Below, piece by piece: positions 45,955-54,580 of a stretch of 64,000 bases of DNA. The stretch covers positions 2,232,001 through 2,296,000 of the forward strand of contig NZ_CP142884.1 of the NCBI RefSeq assembly GCF_040760075.1, read 5' to 3'. Below the pieces are notes generated by a model that did not search any database, was not told where the DNA came from, and saw nothing but the letters and a program-made list of their open reading frames with translations. Within the stretch, counting starts at the first letter, position 1. Each line of letters opens with the position of its first letter. The position numbers were made by a program, and so were the translations under genes. The DNA is from Sphingobacterium sp. R2. GTDB taxonomy: Bacteria > Bacteroidota > Bacteroidia > Sphingobacteriales > Sphingobacteriaceae.

Positions 45955-48321
45955 TTATTGATCTCTTAAAGTCTTCGTCGGATTGGCTATCGCTGCTTTA
46001 AAGGCCTGTGAACTGATGGTCAATAGGGCAATGATAATAGCTGTCAGACCACTGATGATAAAAATGGTCCAGGAAATATCGATATGATGTGCATAATTAG
46101 TTAGCCATTTGCTCATGATCATCCACGCAATAGGAAAGGCAATGATACATGATATTGCTACAAGAATGACAAATTCACGGTTGAGCATTTGAATAAGTCC
46201 CGAAACAGACGCGCCCAAGACTTTACGGATGCTGATCTCTTTTGCGCGTTGCTCGGTTGCAAAGGCAGCTAAACCAAATAGACCTAAGCAGGATATAATG
46301 ATGGACATCAGTGCAAATACACTGGATAGTTGCTGTACAAAAAGCTCAGCTTTAAACTTACTATTGAAACTATCATCTAAAAATTTATAGTCAAAAGGGA
46401 AGCCAGGGTTATTTTTGACGATGACCTTCTCGATTTGTTGAATGGCATCTGGTAAATCTACTCCAGCTTTTGTCCTAATGGTCATGATGCCATTATCTCT
46501 ATTCATTGGTAGAAACAGCATCGGCTCAGGATCGGCATACACATTGTTATAAACGAAGTTTTTGACGACACCGGCGATAGTAAACTTTTCCTCACCGTAG
46601 CTGATGATGTTACCGGCCACAAGGCCATCTTTTTTGATCAGTTTTGCAAATGCTTCGTTGATGACAACCGATGTGCTGTCGCCTACAAAATTTTGATGAA
46701 AGTTTCTACCGTCAAAAAGCTTTAAGTCTAAAGCCGGAATAAGACCCTCATCAGAACGTAACATACCAATCAAAATACTGGCATTTGGATCTATTCCCTC
46801 CCAGCTAAAACCGGACGTATTGGAGTTGATATTGAGGATACTCATGTCACTGACACCGACTTCTTGCACAATTCCTGTTGCCAATAATTGATTTTTAATG
46901 GGCGGCAGATGTTTGGCCATATCGCCTTGTAGCGCTGTGGTCAACACCTGACTCTTATCAAAACCGAGATCCCTGTTCTTGTTGTGCTGAATCTGTTGGT
47001 AGATGATAATGGTACAGATAATTAATACAACTGAGGCTGTATATTGCAGGATGACCAACCCTTTACGGACGAGACTTCCACTACCGGCCTTCTGTTTTGT
47101 CCCTTTGATCGTTGAAAGCGGCTTGAATGCCGAAAGGAAAAATGCGGGATAGCTACCTGCAAATAATCCACATGCTAACGTTATTGTCGTTAAAAATAGC
47201 AGGTGCGAGGGGGCTAAAAGATTAACCTGAAGATCCTGGCCTATCATGGTGTTGAACGGCCTGATGAAGATATAGATTAGTAATATTGCAACAAGAGAGG
47301 AAATAATTGCCAAAACAAGGGATTCTCCCAAGAATTGCATAATGAGCGATTTGCGACTTGCACCAACTACTTTGCGCATCCCAACTTCTTTTGCTCTTTT
47401 TTCAGATCTTGCAGTTGCAAGATTCATGAAATTGATACAGGCGATTAGTAAGACAACCCAAGCGATAAAGGTAAATAAACGAATATTTTTAATGCCACCT
47501 TCTTTTTCAATACCACTGTTATCAAACTGATTGTAGGTAATCCAACGTTCCATTGGATAGAGAAAATTCTGTGAGAAAGTGACTTTACCATTGGTCTTGT
47601 GTTTGACGAAATCCATCATCTGCTTGTTAATCTGATCGACGTTGGCATTATCTTCGACCTGCACTAGCGTTTGAACATTATTATTTCCCCAATTTTTTAG
47701 AAAATCCTTATCTGCTTCAAATTTTTTGAAAGGGATGAGCCAATGAAAATCATAGCTGCTATTTTTGGGTAGGTCCTTGATTACCCCCGCAATAATAAAT
47801 GGCTCACTATTGTTTGTTTTGACGGTTTTTCCCAAGGCAGGACGGTTGCCAAATAATTTCTTCGCTGCAGTTTCTGATAATACAATGTTATTGACCTGAT
47901 CAAAGGCAGTCTTTCGATCCCCTTCAAGAAATGCAAGGGATAGCACATCAGCGATGCTTCCATCGGCATATACACCATTTTGAAATATATTATTGTCTCC
48001 GACGGAAAAAAGCATTGGCGAATTCCAGCTTATGCGTACGGCATGCTTGATGCCTGGGATTTCTTTCGCTATGCTTTGGGCAAAAGGTCCTGGGGTAGAT
48101 TCAAATACATAGGTGGCGCCATCGTATGTTTGTTTTGATTTGACAATGTAGATATCCTTTTTGTTGGCGAAATTATCGTTGAAACTCAACTGATTTTCAA
48201 CCCATAAAAAAATCAACGATGCCGCAGCAATCCCGACCGCCAGGCCAAAAATATTGAGAAAGCTGTAACCTTTGGTTTTCCAAAGGTTGCGAAGAGCGGT
48301 TTTAATAAAGTTTTTAATCAT
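45955..48321 (-). CDS. MacB/FtsX-type ABC permease, array copy 1
   Basis: 788 aa. N-terminus IKTALRNLWKTKGYSFLNIFGL, LSFNDNFAN after helix 1, coupling motifs KEVGMRKVVGAS (about residue 315) and KEISIRKVLGAS (about 695; Ser for Gly). The C-terminus NPTKTLRDQ is unusual in ending with Gln. Being directly between the fusion protein and the ATPase, it is the likely founding permease of a standard fusion protein-permease-ATPase export operon. It is 66 bp from the fusion protein gene, with a hairpin in the gap. Confidence 0.93.
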   Translation of the reverse strand: MIKNFIKTALRNLWKTKGYSFLNIFGLAVGIAAASLIFLWVENQLSFNDNFANKKDIYIVKSKQTYDGATYVFESTPGPFAQSIAKEIPGIKHAVRISWNSPMLFSVGDNNIFQNGVYADGSIADVLSLAFLEGDRKTAFDQVNNIVLSETAAKKLFGNRPALGKTVKTNNSEPFIIAGVIKDLPKNSSYDFHWLIPFKKFEADKDFLKNWGNNNVQTLVQVEDNANVDQINKQMMDFVKHKTNGKVTFSQNFLYPMERWITYNQFDNSGIEKEGGIKNIRLFTFIAWVVLLIACINFMNLATARSEKRAKEVGMRKVVGASRKSLIMQFLGESLVLAIISSLVAILLIYIFIRPFNTMIGQDLQVNLLAPSHLLFLTTITLACGLFAGSYPAFFLSAFKPLSTIKGTKQKAGSGSLVRKGLVILQYTASVVLIICTIIIYQQIQHNKNRDLGFDKSQVLTTALQGDMAKHLPPIKNQLLATGIVQEVGVSDMSILNINSNTSGFSWEGIDPNASILIGMLRSDEGLIPALDLKLFDGRNFHQNFVGDSTSVVINEAFAKLIKKDGLVAGNIISYGEEKFTIAGVVKNFVYNNVYADPEPMLFLPMNRDNGIMTIRTKAGVDLPDAIQQIEKVIVKNNPGFPFDYKFLDDSFNSKFKAELFVQQLSSVFALMSIIISCLGLFGLAAFATEQRAKEISIRKVLGASVSGLIQMLNREFVILVAISCIIAFPIAWMIMSKWLTNYAHHIDISWTIFIISGLTAIIIALLTISSQAFKAAIANPTKTLRDQ

Positions 48322-48342
48322 AATTATGGTCGTATGATAAAG

Positions 48343-48378
48343 GCGGTTATCGACAGACCTGATGTTATCGATAACCGC
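48343..48378. other. intergenic hairpin between fusion protein and permease copy 1
   Basis: The perfect 11-bp inverted repeat GCGGTTATCGA / TCGATAACCGC has a 14-base loop. Only three T follow on the minus strand, so it looks more like a processing or mRNA-stabilising element than a full terminator. It could set the ratio of fusion protein to permease. Confidence 0.5.
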
Positions 48379-48387
48379 TATATGATG

Positions 48388-49641
48388 TTACTTTTTAATA
48401 TTCAGTTCTTGAACCTTATCGTAAGTCTCATAGCTTGATACGATAACTTTATCTCCCGGTTGAAGACCTTTGATGACCTCATAATATTCCGGATTCTGTC
48501 TTCCAAGTTGGATATCCACACGATATGCTGTGCTTCCATTTTTATCCAATTTGAAGATCCAGTTACCACCGGTCTGTTGATAGAATCCTCCTTTTGCAAG
48601 TAATAATGCTTTTGTCTCGTCACTTAACGCTAAACGTATTTGCAAAGTTTGTCCACGACGGATCCCTTTGGGAACATCATTGATAAATTCCATGTCAACT
48701 TGGAAACGACCATTGGTAACTTGTGTATACACTTTTTTAATACGGAGTTTGTAGGTTTTATCGCCGATAGCAAACTCTCCCTGTAAATCAGGGAAAATTC
48801 GGTTGATATAGTGTTCATCAATATCAGCGCGAACTTTAAACCCGGTTAAAACGTCTATTTGTCCCAACCGTTCTCCTGCATTTTTGTTTTGTCCGATTTC
48901 TGCATCGAATGCTGTCAATTGTCCGTCAACAGGCGCTCTAACGATCAGATCACCAATTTTTCTTTTCATCAGTTCCAATGCACTCTGTGTACGTTGATAA
49001 GTTTGCTTATCCTGATTAGTTTTTTGCGCATTGGAGATTTCGTCCTGTTTTAGGATCTGTTTGGTCAAGTTGACCCGCTCTTTTTGATAGTTGTATTCGT
49101 TCTTTGATTTTTCGAACTCTTGTGTGCCAATGGCTTTCTCAGCTAGTAATTTTTTATTGAGGTTATAGACACGTTCTGCTTCTCTATAGGCTTGTTCCAC
49201 ATCAGCCATTTGATTGCGATTGTTAATCGATGCTTGTTGTGCATTGGTCTGCGCTATTTGGGACTGTGTCAATAGATTCAACACTTGTGTTTCTTGTTGT
49301 ACCAAGGTAAGCTCCTGATCGGTATTGGAAAGACGCATGATTGCATCCCCTTTTTTTAAGATAGCGCCATCTTCTACAAACTTTTCTTCTACGCGTCCAC
49401 CAACAGAAGCATCGAGGTATATGCTGCTAATAGGAAGCACAGTACCATTTATAGGGATAAATTCCTGAAAGTTTCCATTTTTTATTTCGACAATAGAGAT
49501 GCGGTCAGCTTCAACATTCAGTTTGCTTTTGCCGGAGGTAAAATAGAAACTGGCGCTGATCAATCCAACTAATCCAGCAACCCCCACAATAGTCATGATA
49601 CGTTTGCTATTCCACTTCTTCTTTTCTAAAGGTCTGTCCAT
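48388..49641 (-). CDS. HlyD/MacA-type periplasmic membrane fusion protein
   Basis: 417 aa. One membrane helix near the N-terminus (residues about 16-36, IMTIVGVAGLVGLISASFYF), then a biotinyl-lipoyl half-domain (GTVLPISSIYLDASVGGRVEE), a long alpha-hairpin coiled coil (about 105-235), the second lipoyl half (IVRAPVDGQLTAFDAEIGQ), a beta-barrel and a membrane-proximal domain. It bridges the inner-membrane permease and a TolC-type channel. It is the first gene of the proximal unit, with an activator site upstream, and is the only fusion protein in the window, so all twelve permeases may use it. Confidence 0.93.
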   Translation of the reverse strand: MDRPLEKKKWNSKRIMTIVGVAGLVGLISASFYFTSGKSKLNVEADRISIVEIKNGNFQEFIPINGTVLPISSIYLDASVGGRVEEKFVEDGAILKKGDAIMRLSNTDQELTLVQQETQVLNLLTQSQIAQTNAQQASINNRNQMADVEQAYREAERVYNLNKKLLAEKAIGTQEFEKSKNEYNYQKERVNLTKQILKQDEISNAQKTNQDKQTYQRTQSALELMKRKIGDLIVRAPVDGQLTAFDAEIGQNKNAGERLGQIDVLTGFKVRADIDEHYINRIFPDLQGEFAIGDKTYKLRIKKVYTQVTNGRFQVDMEFINDVPKGIRRGQTLQIRLALSDETKALLLAKGGFYQQTGGNWIFKLDKNGSTAYRVDIQLGRQNPEYYEVIKGLQPGDKVIVSSYETYDKVQELNIKK

Positions 49642-49667
49642 AATTTAATATCAATTTTGTATATAAC

Positions 49668-49684
49668 TATGAAAGCTGTGCCAA
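49668..49684 (-). promoter_or_regulatory. sigma-54-like promoter of the fusion protein unit
   Basis: On the minus strand TTGGCACAGCTTTCATA has a perfect -24 box but a poor -12 (TTCAT, no GC). The spacing to the activator site equals that of the better promoters, which supports it. About 17 bp would remain between the start site and the ATG. Confidence 0.5.
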
Positions 49685-49735
49685 GAATGTAAATTATTGA
49701 TTGATAGGTTCTTGTTTTGTTTAGTTTTAAGCTTG

Positions 49736-49775
49736 GTGTTCGATAGCGGACACTTCTTGTACGAAGGCGTACAAC
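49736..49775. promoter_or_regulatory. bipartite activator site (UAS) of the fusion protein unit
   Basis: The units TGTTCGATAGCGGACA (49737-49752) and TGTACGAAGGCGTACA (49758-49773) are 21 bp apart. The centre is 74 bp upstream of the -24 GG. Confidence 0.75.
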
Positions 49776-49995
49776 TGGAAGTTTTTTGTTGTTTAGGGCG
49801 TCAACTGAAGCGCTTTTGGCAGATATAATCTGGCTGCCGTGAAGCACATTAATTCCGATGGAGCAGGGGGTACTCTGTTGGTGTAAATTAGGGAAGGGGG
49901 TAGGTAGCTATAATGGACGATCGGTTATAACGGTTGGTAAAAGTGGTCTGTTAAAATTTAGGATTTATATAAGACATTCGTTATTTACTCGACCC

Positions 49996-50092
49996 TTGTT
50001 CGGTACTTAGTCGGAGCTTAGTCGGAGCTTGTTCGGTACTTCTTCGGTGCTTCTTCGGTTGTGACCGAAAAAAGTCCGAACAAGCTCCGACT
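49996..50092. repeat. 11-bp tandem repeats with a long inverted arm
   Basis: Six 11-bp units at 49996-50061 alternate among TTGTTCGGTAC, TTAGTCGGAGC, TTCTTCGGTGC and TTCTTCGGTTG, all built on TTCGG/GTCGG. The end of the third unit plus the fourth (50020-50036) pairs perfectly over 17 bp with 50076-50092. The array has exactly one helical turn per unit. Confidence 0.85.
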
Positions 50093-50169
50093 GATATCCA
50101 TTGAATGGAAGACTAACTATCGAACTTGATTTGAATTATTCTGCTATTTATACAGTTTGTCTTTGCTAT

Positions 50170-50206
50170 TGTCCAACTACGCACACCGACTGTTCATTAA
50201 TGAACA
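50170..50206. promoter_or_regulatory. bipartite activator site (UAS) of the tolC-regulator operon
   Basis: The units TGTCCAACTACGCACA (50170-50185) and the perfect palindrome TGTTCATTAATGAACA (50191-50206) are 21 bp apart. The centre is about 72.5 bp upstream of the -24 GG on the plus strand. Confidence 0.65.
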
Positions 50207-50257
50207 TTTTTGAAATTATGTTTTTTGTATCTGTTTGATAGTTAGTGTTTTTGTTGT

Positions 50258-50274
50258 TTGGCATGGCGATGGTC
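50258..50274 (+). promoter_or_regulatory. sigma-54-like promoter of tolC
   Basis: TTGGCATGGCGATGGTC has -24 TTGGCA and -12 TGGT (G conserved, C changed) at canonical spacing. The predicted start is only 7-13 bp before the first two possible ATG codons, so the leader would be very short. Confidence 0.5.
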
Positions 50275-50290
50275 AGCAAGAAAATAAAAA

Positions 50291-51679
50291 ATGGATATGA
50301 AGAGAGTCTATATATATAGTACATTATGCTTTTTATTGAGTTATGCCAAGGCAGGGGCGCAACAGACGGAGCAGCGACTAACGGAAAGAGTGGCTGGGAC
50401 AGCAACAATTGCAGCTGTCGACGATAAACAAATTACCAAGCGGAGCTTAGCTGAGTGTATTCAGTTGGCAATAAAGGCCAATCCAACCTTATTGCAGAAT
50501 GAACTCGATGTGAGGCGTGCGGAGGTGAATTTAGCACAGGCTAAAGCGAATAGACTTCCCGATGTTGATGCAAGCCTACAACATAGCCTAACATCAGGAA
50601 GATCTCAGGATAATTCGACCCTTCAATATATTTCATCCAACAACTCAACAGGCAATTTTTCTTTGGGCGCAAGCCTTCCAATATTTAGAGGGTTCCGTTT
50701 ATTTCACGATATCCGGATGCGTGCTGATGCAAAGACTGCCGGTAAATTGACTTTTGATACGCAGATTAATGCGTTAAAACTGGACGTTATTACCGCTTAT
50801 ATCCAAAGCTTAACTGCTCAGGATATATTGCGGCAATCAGAAATGCAGACTGAAGTAACCCGAGAACAGGTCAGACGTGCGGAGAGTATGCATAAGGAAG
50901 GTGCAATTAATCCCGGGGACTACTTTGATCTGAAAGGACAACTGGCAAATGATGTCAACACGATTGAAAATAATCGTCAGTTACTATACAGTAGCCGTGT
51001 GAAGCTTGCAGCCTTACTCAATATGGATGAAAATCAATTGGGCGAATTGGAGAATCTTGGAATAAAAGAGAGCGGGCAACGACTGGATGCGAAACAGCTC
51101 TATGAAATGGCTGTTGATCAATTGCCCGATATACAGGCACTGGATTATCGGATCAAAGTGGCGGAGCGGGATATAAAGATTGCAAAATCATACTATTATC
51201 CATCCTTGAGTCTGAGCGCCGGTTTAGGTTCAAATTATTCTAAATTGGGGATTCAAGGAACCTATTGGTCACAAATGCGTAATAACGTAGGAAAGTATAT
51301 TTCGCTCAATCTTTCTGTTCCGATTTTTAATCATTTGCAAGTTTATAACAACGTGCGCTTGGCAAAATTAGATCTGCAGACGGCTAGGTTTCAAAAAGAG
51401 ATCCAGCAAAATGTTTTGCGGTCGGCGACATCCAATGCTGTTTTTAACTTGCAGAATGCAAGTAACATGATTACACAATTACGTAGTCAAAATGAAAACT
51501 ACGCGGAATCTTTTCGTATTGCCAAGGTAGTTTTCGAATTGGGAAACAGTAATTCAGTGATTTTTTTGACGGCGAAAAATAAATTCGACAATAGCCAGAT
51601 TCAGTTGGTCGTCAAGCAGTATGAATGGCTGCTGCAAAAATATATCAATGATTATTATGCAGGCTCGTTGAATTTATAG
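50291..51679 (+). CDS. TolC-family outer membrane channel protein
   Basis: 462 aa (a second ATG six bases in is equally possible). After a signal peptide ending near AKAGAQ, two homologous outer-membrane efflux halves follow: SLAECIQLAIKANPTLLQNELDVRRAEVNLAQAK-type coiled-coil helices around residues 52-90, and the second repeat around 270-460 with IKVAERDIKIAKSYYYPSLSLSAG. It would form the trimeric exit duct of a tripartite exporter. Divergent from the fusion protein gene and preceding the two-component genes, it is the likely outer partner for the whole permease array. Confidence 0.93.
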   Translation: MDMKRVYIYSTLCFLLSYAKAGAQQTEQRLTERVAGTATIAAVDDKQITKRSLAECIQLAIKANPTLLQNELDVRRAEVNLAQAKANRLPDVDASLQHSLTSGRSQDNSTLQYISSNNSTGNFSLGASLPIFRGFRLFHDIRMRADAKTAGKLTFDTQINALKLDVITAYIQSLTAQDILRQSEMQTEVTREQVRRAESMHKEGAINPGDYFDLKGQLANDVNTIENNRQLLYSSRVKLAALLNMDENQLGELENLGIKESGQRLDAKQLYEMAVDQLPDIQALDYRIKVAERDIKIAKSYYYPSLSLSAGLGSNYSKLGIQGTYWSQMRNNVGKYISLNLSVPIFNHLQVYNNVRLAKLDLQTARFQKEIQQNVLRSATSNAVFNLQNASNMITQLRSQNENYAESFRIAKVVFELGNSNSVIFLTAKNKFDNSQIQLVVKQYEWLLQKYINDYYAGSLNL

Positions 51680-51780
51680 TTATCTTAGTATCTTCATATT
51701 TTAGCAGACATGGAAAAATCACATAGCGTGTGGCAAGTTCTTTAATTCCATTAAAATAAAGAAAATCATAATTTAAAAAG

Positions 51781-53142
51781 ATGAAAAAAGCATCAATTTT
51801 AGTGGTTGACGATGATCAGGACTTACTTACGGCAGCGAGAATCTTGCTTAAACCTAAAGTCAGCCATATTCAAGTCGAGCCTAATCCGGAGAATCTTATT
51901 GCACATTTGGAGAAGATACCTTATGATTTGGTGCTTTTAGATATGAATTTTAAAAGTACGATTAATACCGGTAATGAGGGATTATACTGGTTGTCGCGGA
52001 TCAAAGAAAAGTTTCCACAGGTTCATGTCATTATGATAACCGCTTATGGAGCTGTTGATCTCGCTGTAAAATCGCTGAAACAGGGGGCTGCGGATTTTGT
52101 GGTGAAACCCTGGGAAAATGAGCAGCTGCTCGCTACAATAGAAAGCACCCTTGCCGAATCAAAAAATAAAGAAAAGAAAAGTAAAAGTTCGTTGCTCAGT
52201 AGTGTGGGCAGTCCTGATTTGATTGGTAATTCCATTGTTATGGACGAATTGCAATATAAGTTGGAGAAAATTGCACCTACAGATGCCAATATATTAATAT
52301 TAGGTGAAAATGGCACCGGGAAGGACCTGATTGCTCAAGCCATTCAGCGAAGATCACTGCGTGCCGATCGGACTTATGTTAAGGTTGATGTCGGGGCGCT
52401 GACAGAATCATTATTTGAAAGCGAGCTTTTTGGTTATAAGAAGGGCGCATTTACGGACGCACGTGAAGACCGTCAAGGGCGATTCGAAGCGGCAAATGGC
52501 GGGACATTGTTCCTCGATGAAATTGGCAATATCTCTTTGCAGCAACAAGCCAAACTGTTAACCGTACTGCAGAATAGACAGGTTACACCGTTGGGTTCCT
52601 ATCAACCAATATCGGTGGATATACGCTTGATCTCAGCAACCAATGTTCCGTTGAAACAGCTCGCAGATGAAAGCCGTTTTCGAAAAGACTTAATTTATCG
52701 GATCAATACCGTTGAAATTCAGGTGCCGCCATTGCGTGAACGAGGCGAGGATATCAAGTTATTGGCTGATCATTTTCTCGATATCTATTCGAAGAAATAC
52801 AATAAGCGGATTGAAGGCTTTGAACCGGATGCGGTAAAAAAAATGTGCGCATATCATTTTCCCGGCAACGTTCGAGAACTCCAATACAGCATCGAGCGTG
52901 CTGTTATTATGGCTGATCAGCTCAGTATCGCTGGAAATGATCTTTTTTTCTCGCCAATAGAACAACAAATAGATAACCGCGTTGTCGAATCCAGTCCCAG
53001 CAGTCAAAATCTGGAAGAATTGGAACGCAAAGCGATCAAGTCGGCGATTGAGCGTTATAATGGGAATATTAGTAAAGCAGCGAAAGAATTGGGGCTTACG
53101 AGGGCGGCACTTTATAGACGCTTGGAAAAATATGATATTTAG
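51781..53142 (+). CDS. NtrC-family sigma-54-dependent response regulator
   Basis: 453 aa. Receiver domain residues 1-125 with acidic pocket D10-D12, phospho-acceptor Asp54 (LVLLDMNF) and conserved Lys in VVKPW; AAA+ domain about 145-380 with Walker A GENGTGKD, the sigma-54-contacting loop GAFTDA and Walker [11 protein letters not shown]; a Fis-type helix-turn-helix at the end ([20 protein letters not shown]). When phosphorylated such proteins bind distant sites and open sigma-54 promoters. Its neighbourhood contains six matching sites and promoters, so it is their likely activator. It starts 101 bp after tolC and 3 bp before the kinase gene. Confidence 0.96.
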   Translation: MKKASILVVDDDQDLLTAARILLKPKVSHIQVEPNPENLIAHLEKIPYDLVLLDMNFKSTINTGNEGLYWLSRIKEKFPQVHVIMITAYGAVDLAVKSLKQGAADFVVKPWENEQLLATIESTLAESKNKEKKSKSSLLSSVGSPDLIGNSIVMDELQYKLEKIAPTDANILILGENGTGKDLIAQAIQRRSLRADRTYVKVDVGALTESLFESELFGYKKGAFTDAREDRQGRFEAANGGTLFLDEIGNISLQQQAKLLTVLQNRQVTPLGSYQPISVDIRLISATNVPLKQLADESRFRKDLIYRINTVEIQVPPLRERGEDIKLLADHFLDIYSKKYNKRIEGFEPDAVKKMCAYHFPGNVRELQYSIERAVIMADQLSIAGNDLFFSPIEQQIDNRVVESSPSSQNLEELERKAIKSAIERYNGNISKAAKELGLTRAALYRRLEKYDI

Positions 53143-53145
53143 TCG

Positions 53146-54465
53146 ATGCGGCACGGAAAAATACTAAATGCGATAAAGATCGTAGTACTGCTGATCGCGG
53201 CTCTTCTAAGTGCTTATCTGTTAATAAAGCGCGAATATGTACAGGCTGCGTTGATCTTTTGCGTCATGCTTTATCTCGGTTTTAATTTATATGCACAATA
53301 TAATTTTTTAGCCCGGCAATTGATTGAATTTTCTGAAGCCGTCAAATATCGTGATTTTACAAGACGTTTCTTGGTGAAAAATACCCAATCTGTGGAAGGA
53401 AAGCTTTTCCTTGCTTTTAATCAGATCAACGAAACCTATAAGGATATCAGCATCAAACAGGAAATTCAGCATCAGTACTTGGATCGTGTAATCAATATGT
53501 TAAATTCTGCGATCATCTTCTATGAAAGGGATAGTGGTAAGGTGATGTGGGTCAACGATGCATTTAAACAACTATTCCATTTACCACATCTCGGAAACAT
53601 AGCAGGACTGAAGAAAAAAAATAATGATCTTTATGAAAAAACCATGTTGCTTGAAAACGGACAGCAGCAGATGGAGTCCGTTCAGTCAAGTAAAGGAAAA
53701 ATAAAGCTATTGATTCAGAGCTCAAGCTTTGAGACACAGGATGCTTTGTTTCGCATTGTGGTATACCAAAATATCAATGAAGCAATTGATGAGACCGAGA
53801 CAAAGGCATGGCACAAGTTATTACGTGTACTGACACATGAAATCATGAATTCCATAGCTCCAATCAGCTCACTTGCTGAAACCTTGAACGGTCGTTTGGA
53901 CCATTTTAAAGGGACTGAAGATATTGATGATCTAAAAACAGGCATTTCCACCATCAAACGCCGTAGCGAAGGACTTTTACATTTTGCGAAGAGTTATCGT
54001 ATGATCAATAAGGTCGATCAGCCTCAGCTAGCGCCTATTCAAATTTCCCAATTATTTGAACATATCTATCAGCTGCTTGAACCAACCTTGATCCAAAAAA
54101 ATATTGATGTTGATATTATTCTGAAAAATACACGGCTAATCTTATCTGCCGATGTCAATTTGATCGAGCAGGTTATTATCAACTTAATGTTGAATGCAAT
54201 AGATGCGGTTAAAAATAGGGAAGACGCCTATATTAGTTTATCTGCTCTTGAAGTAGACGGAAAGGTGCAGATTCGGATTGAAGATAACGGGGCAGGAATT
54301 CCTGCCGATCTTCAGGAACAGATCTTTACGCCATTTTTTACAACAAAGAAAACCGGTACAGGTGTGGGCTTGACGTTAAGTAAGCAGATCATGCTGTTGC
54401 ACAAGGGAACGATTTTTCTGAACAGCACCGAAGGGCAGGGAAGTGTTTTTGTACTCCAGTTTTAG
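53146..54465 (+). CDS. sensor histidine kinase (NtrB/NtrY-like) partner of the regulator
   Basis: 439 aa. Two N-terminal membrane helices (about residues 5-25 and 30-50) with almost no periplasmic loop between them, a PAS-like region (about 100-190), the H-box VLTHEIMNSIAPI with phospho-acceptor His231, N-box NLMLNAIDAV, G1 IEDNGAGIP and G2 GTGVGLTLSK. The lack of an external sensor domain implies that it senses a signal within the membrane or cytoplasm, or reads a transporter directly. It begins 3 bp after the regulator gene. Confidence 0.94.
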   Translation: MRHGKILNAIKIVVLLIAALLSAYLLIKREYVQAALIFCVMLYLGFNLYAQYNFLARQLIEFSEAVKYRDFTRRFLVKNTQSVEGKLFLAFNQINETYKDISIKQEIQHQYLDRVINMLNSAIIFYERDSGKVMWVNDAFKQLFHLPHLGNIAGLKKKNNDLYEKTMLLENGQQQMESVQSSKGKIKLLIQSSSFETQDALFRIVVYQNINEAIDETETKAWHKLLRVLTHEIMNSIAPISSLAETLNGRLDHFKGTEDIDDLKTGISTIKRRSEGLLHFAKSYRMINKVDQPQLAPIQISQLFEHIYQLLEPTLIQKNIDVDIILKNTRLILSADVNLIEQVIINLMLNAIDAVKNREDAYISLSALEVDGKVQIRIEDNGAGIPADLQEQIFTPFFTTKKTGTGVGLTLSKQIMLLHKGTIFLNSTEGQGSVFVLQF

Positions 54466-54580
54466 TACTTTTTACCTGTTGCCAAAATTCTTTTTGGGTT
54501 CTAACAGTCCTCCCGATTGTCCAAATAAACCGCGATGTTCCATGTGAAAAATCATAAAATTTAGCGATGTTTGCAGCGAA

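Larger units (their letters stand above)
49642..50290. other. divergent control region between the fusion protein and tolC genes
   Basis: This 649-bp gap holds two divergent sigma-54-like promoters, two bipartite activator sites and, between them, a block of 11-bp tandem repeats with an inverted arm. The stretch 49776-49995 shows nothing recognisable. Confidence 0.7.

Noticed and set aside
15909..48321. The permease array as a mobile element or integrated island
   Set aside because: No transposase, integrase, tRNA-linked attachment site or terminal repeats were seen around it.
49996..50061. Tandem repeats as a possible CRISPR array
   Set aside because: Units are 11 bp with no spacers, and no cas genes are in the window.
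51728..51750. TGGCAAGTTCTTTAATT before the response regulator as a seventh sigma-54 promoter
   Set aside because: The -24 part fits but the -12 part (TTTAA) has no G, and no TGTYC-N6-GRACA unit lies at the expected distance upstream.
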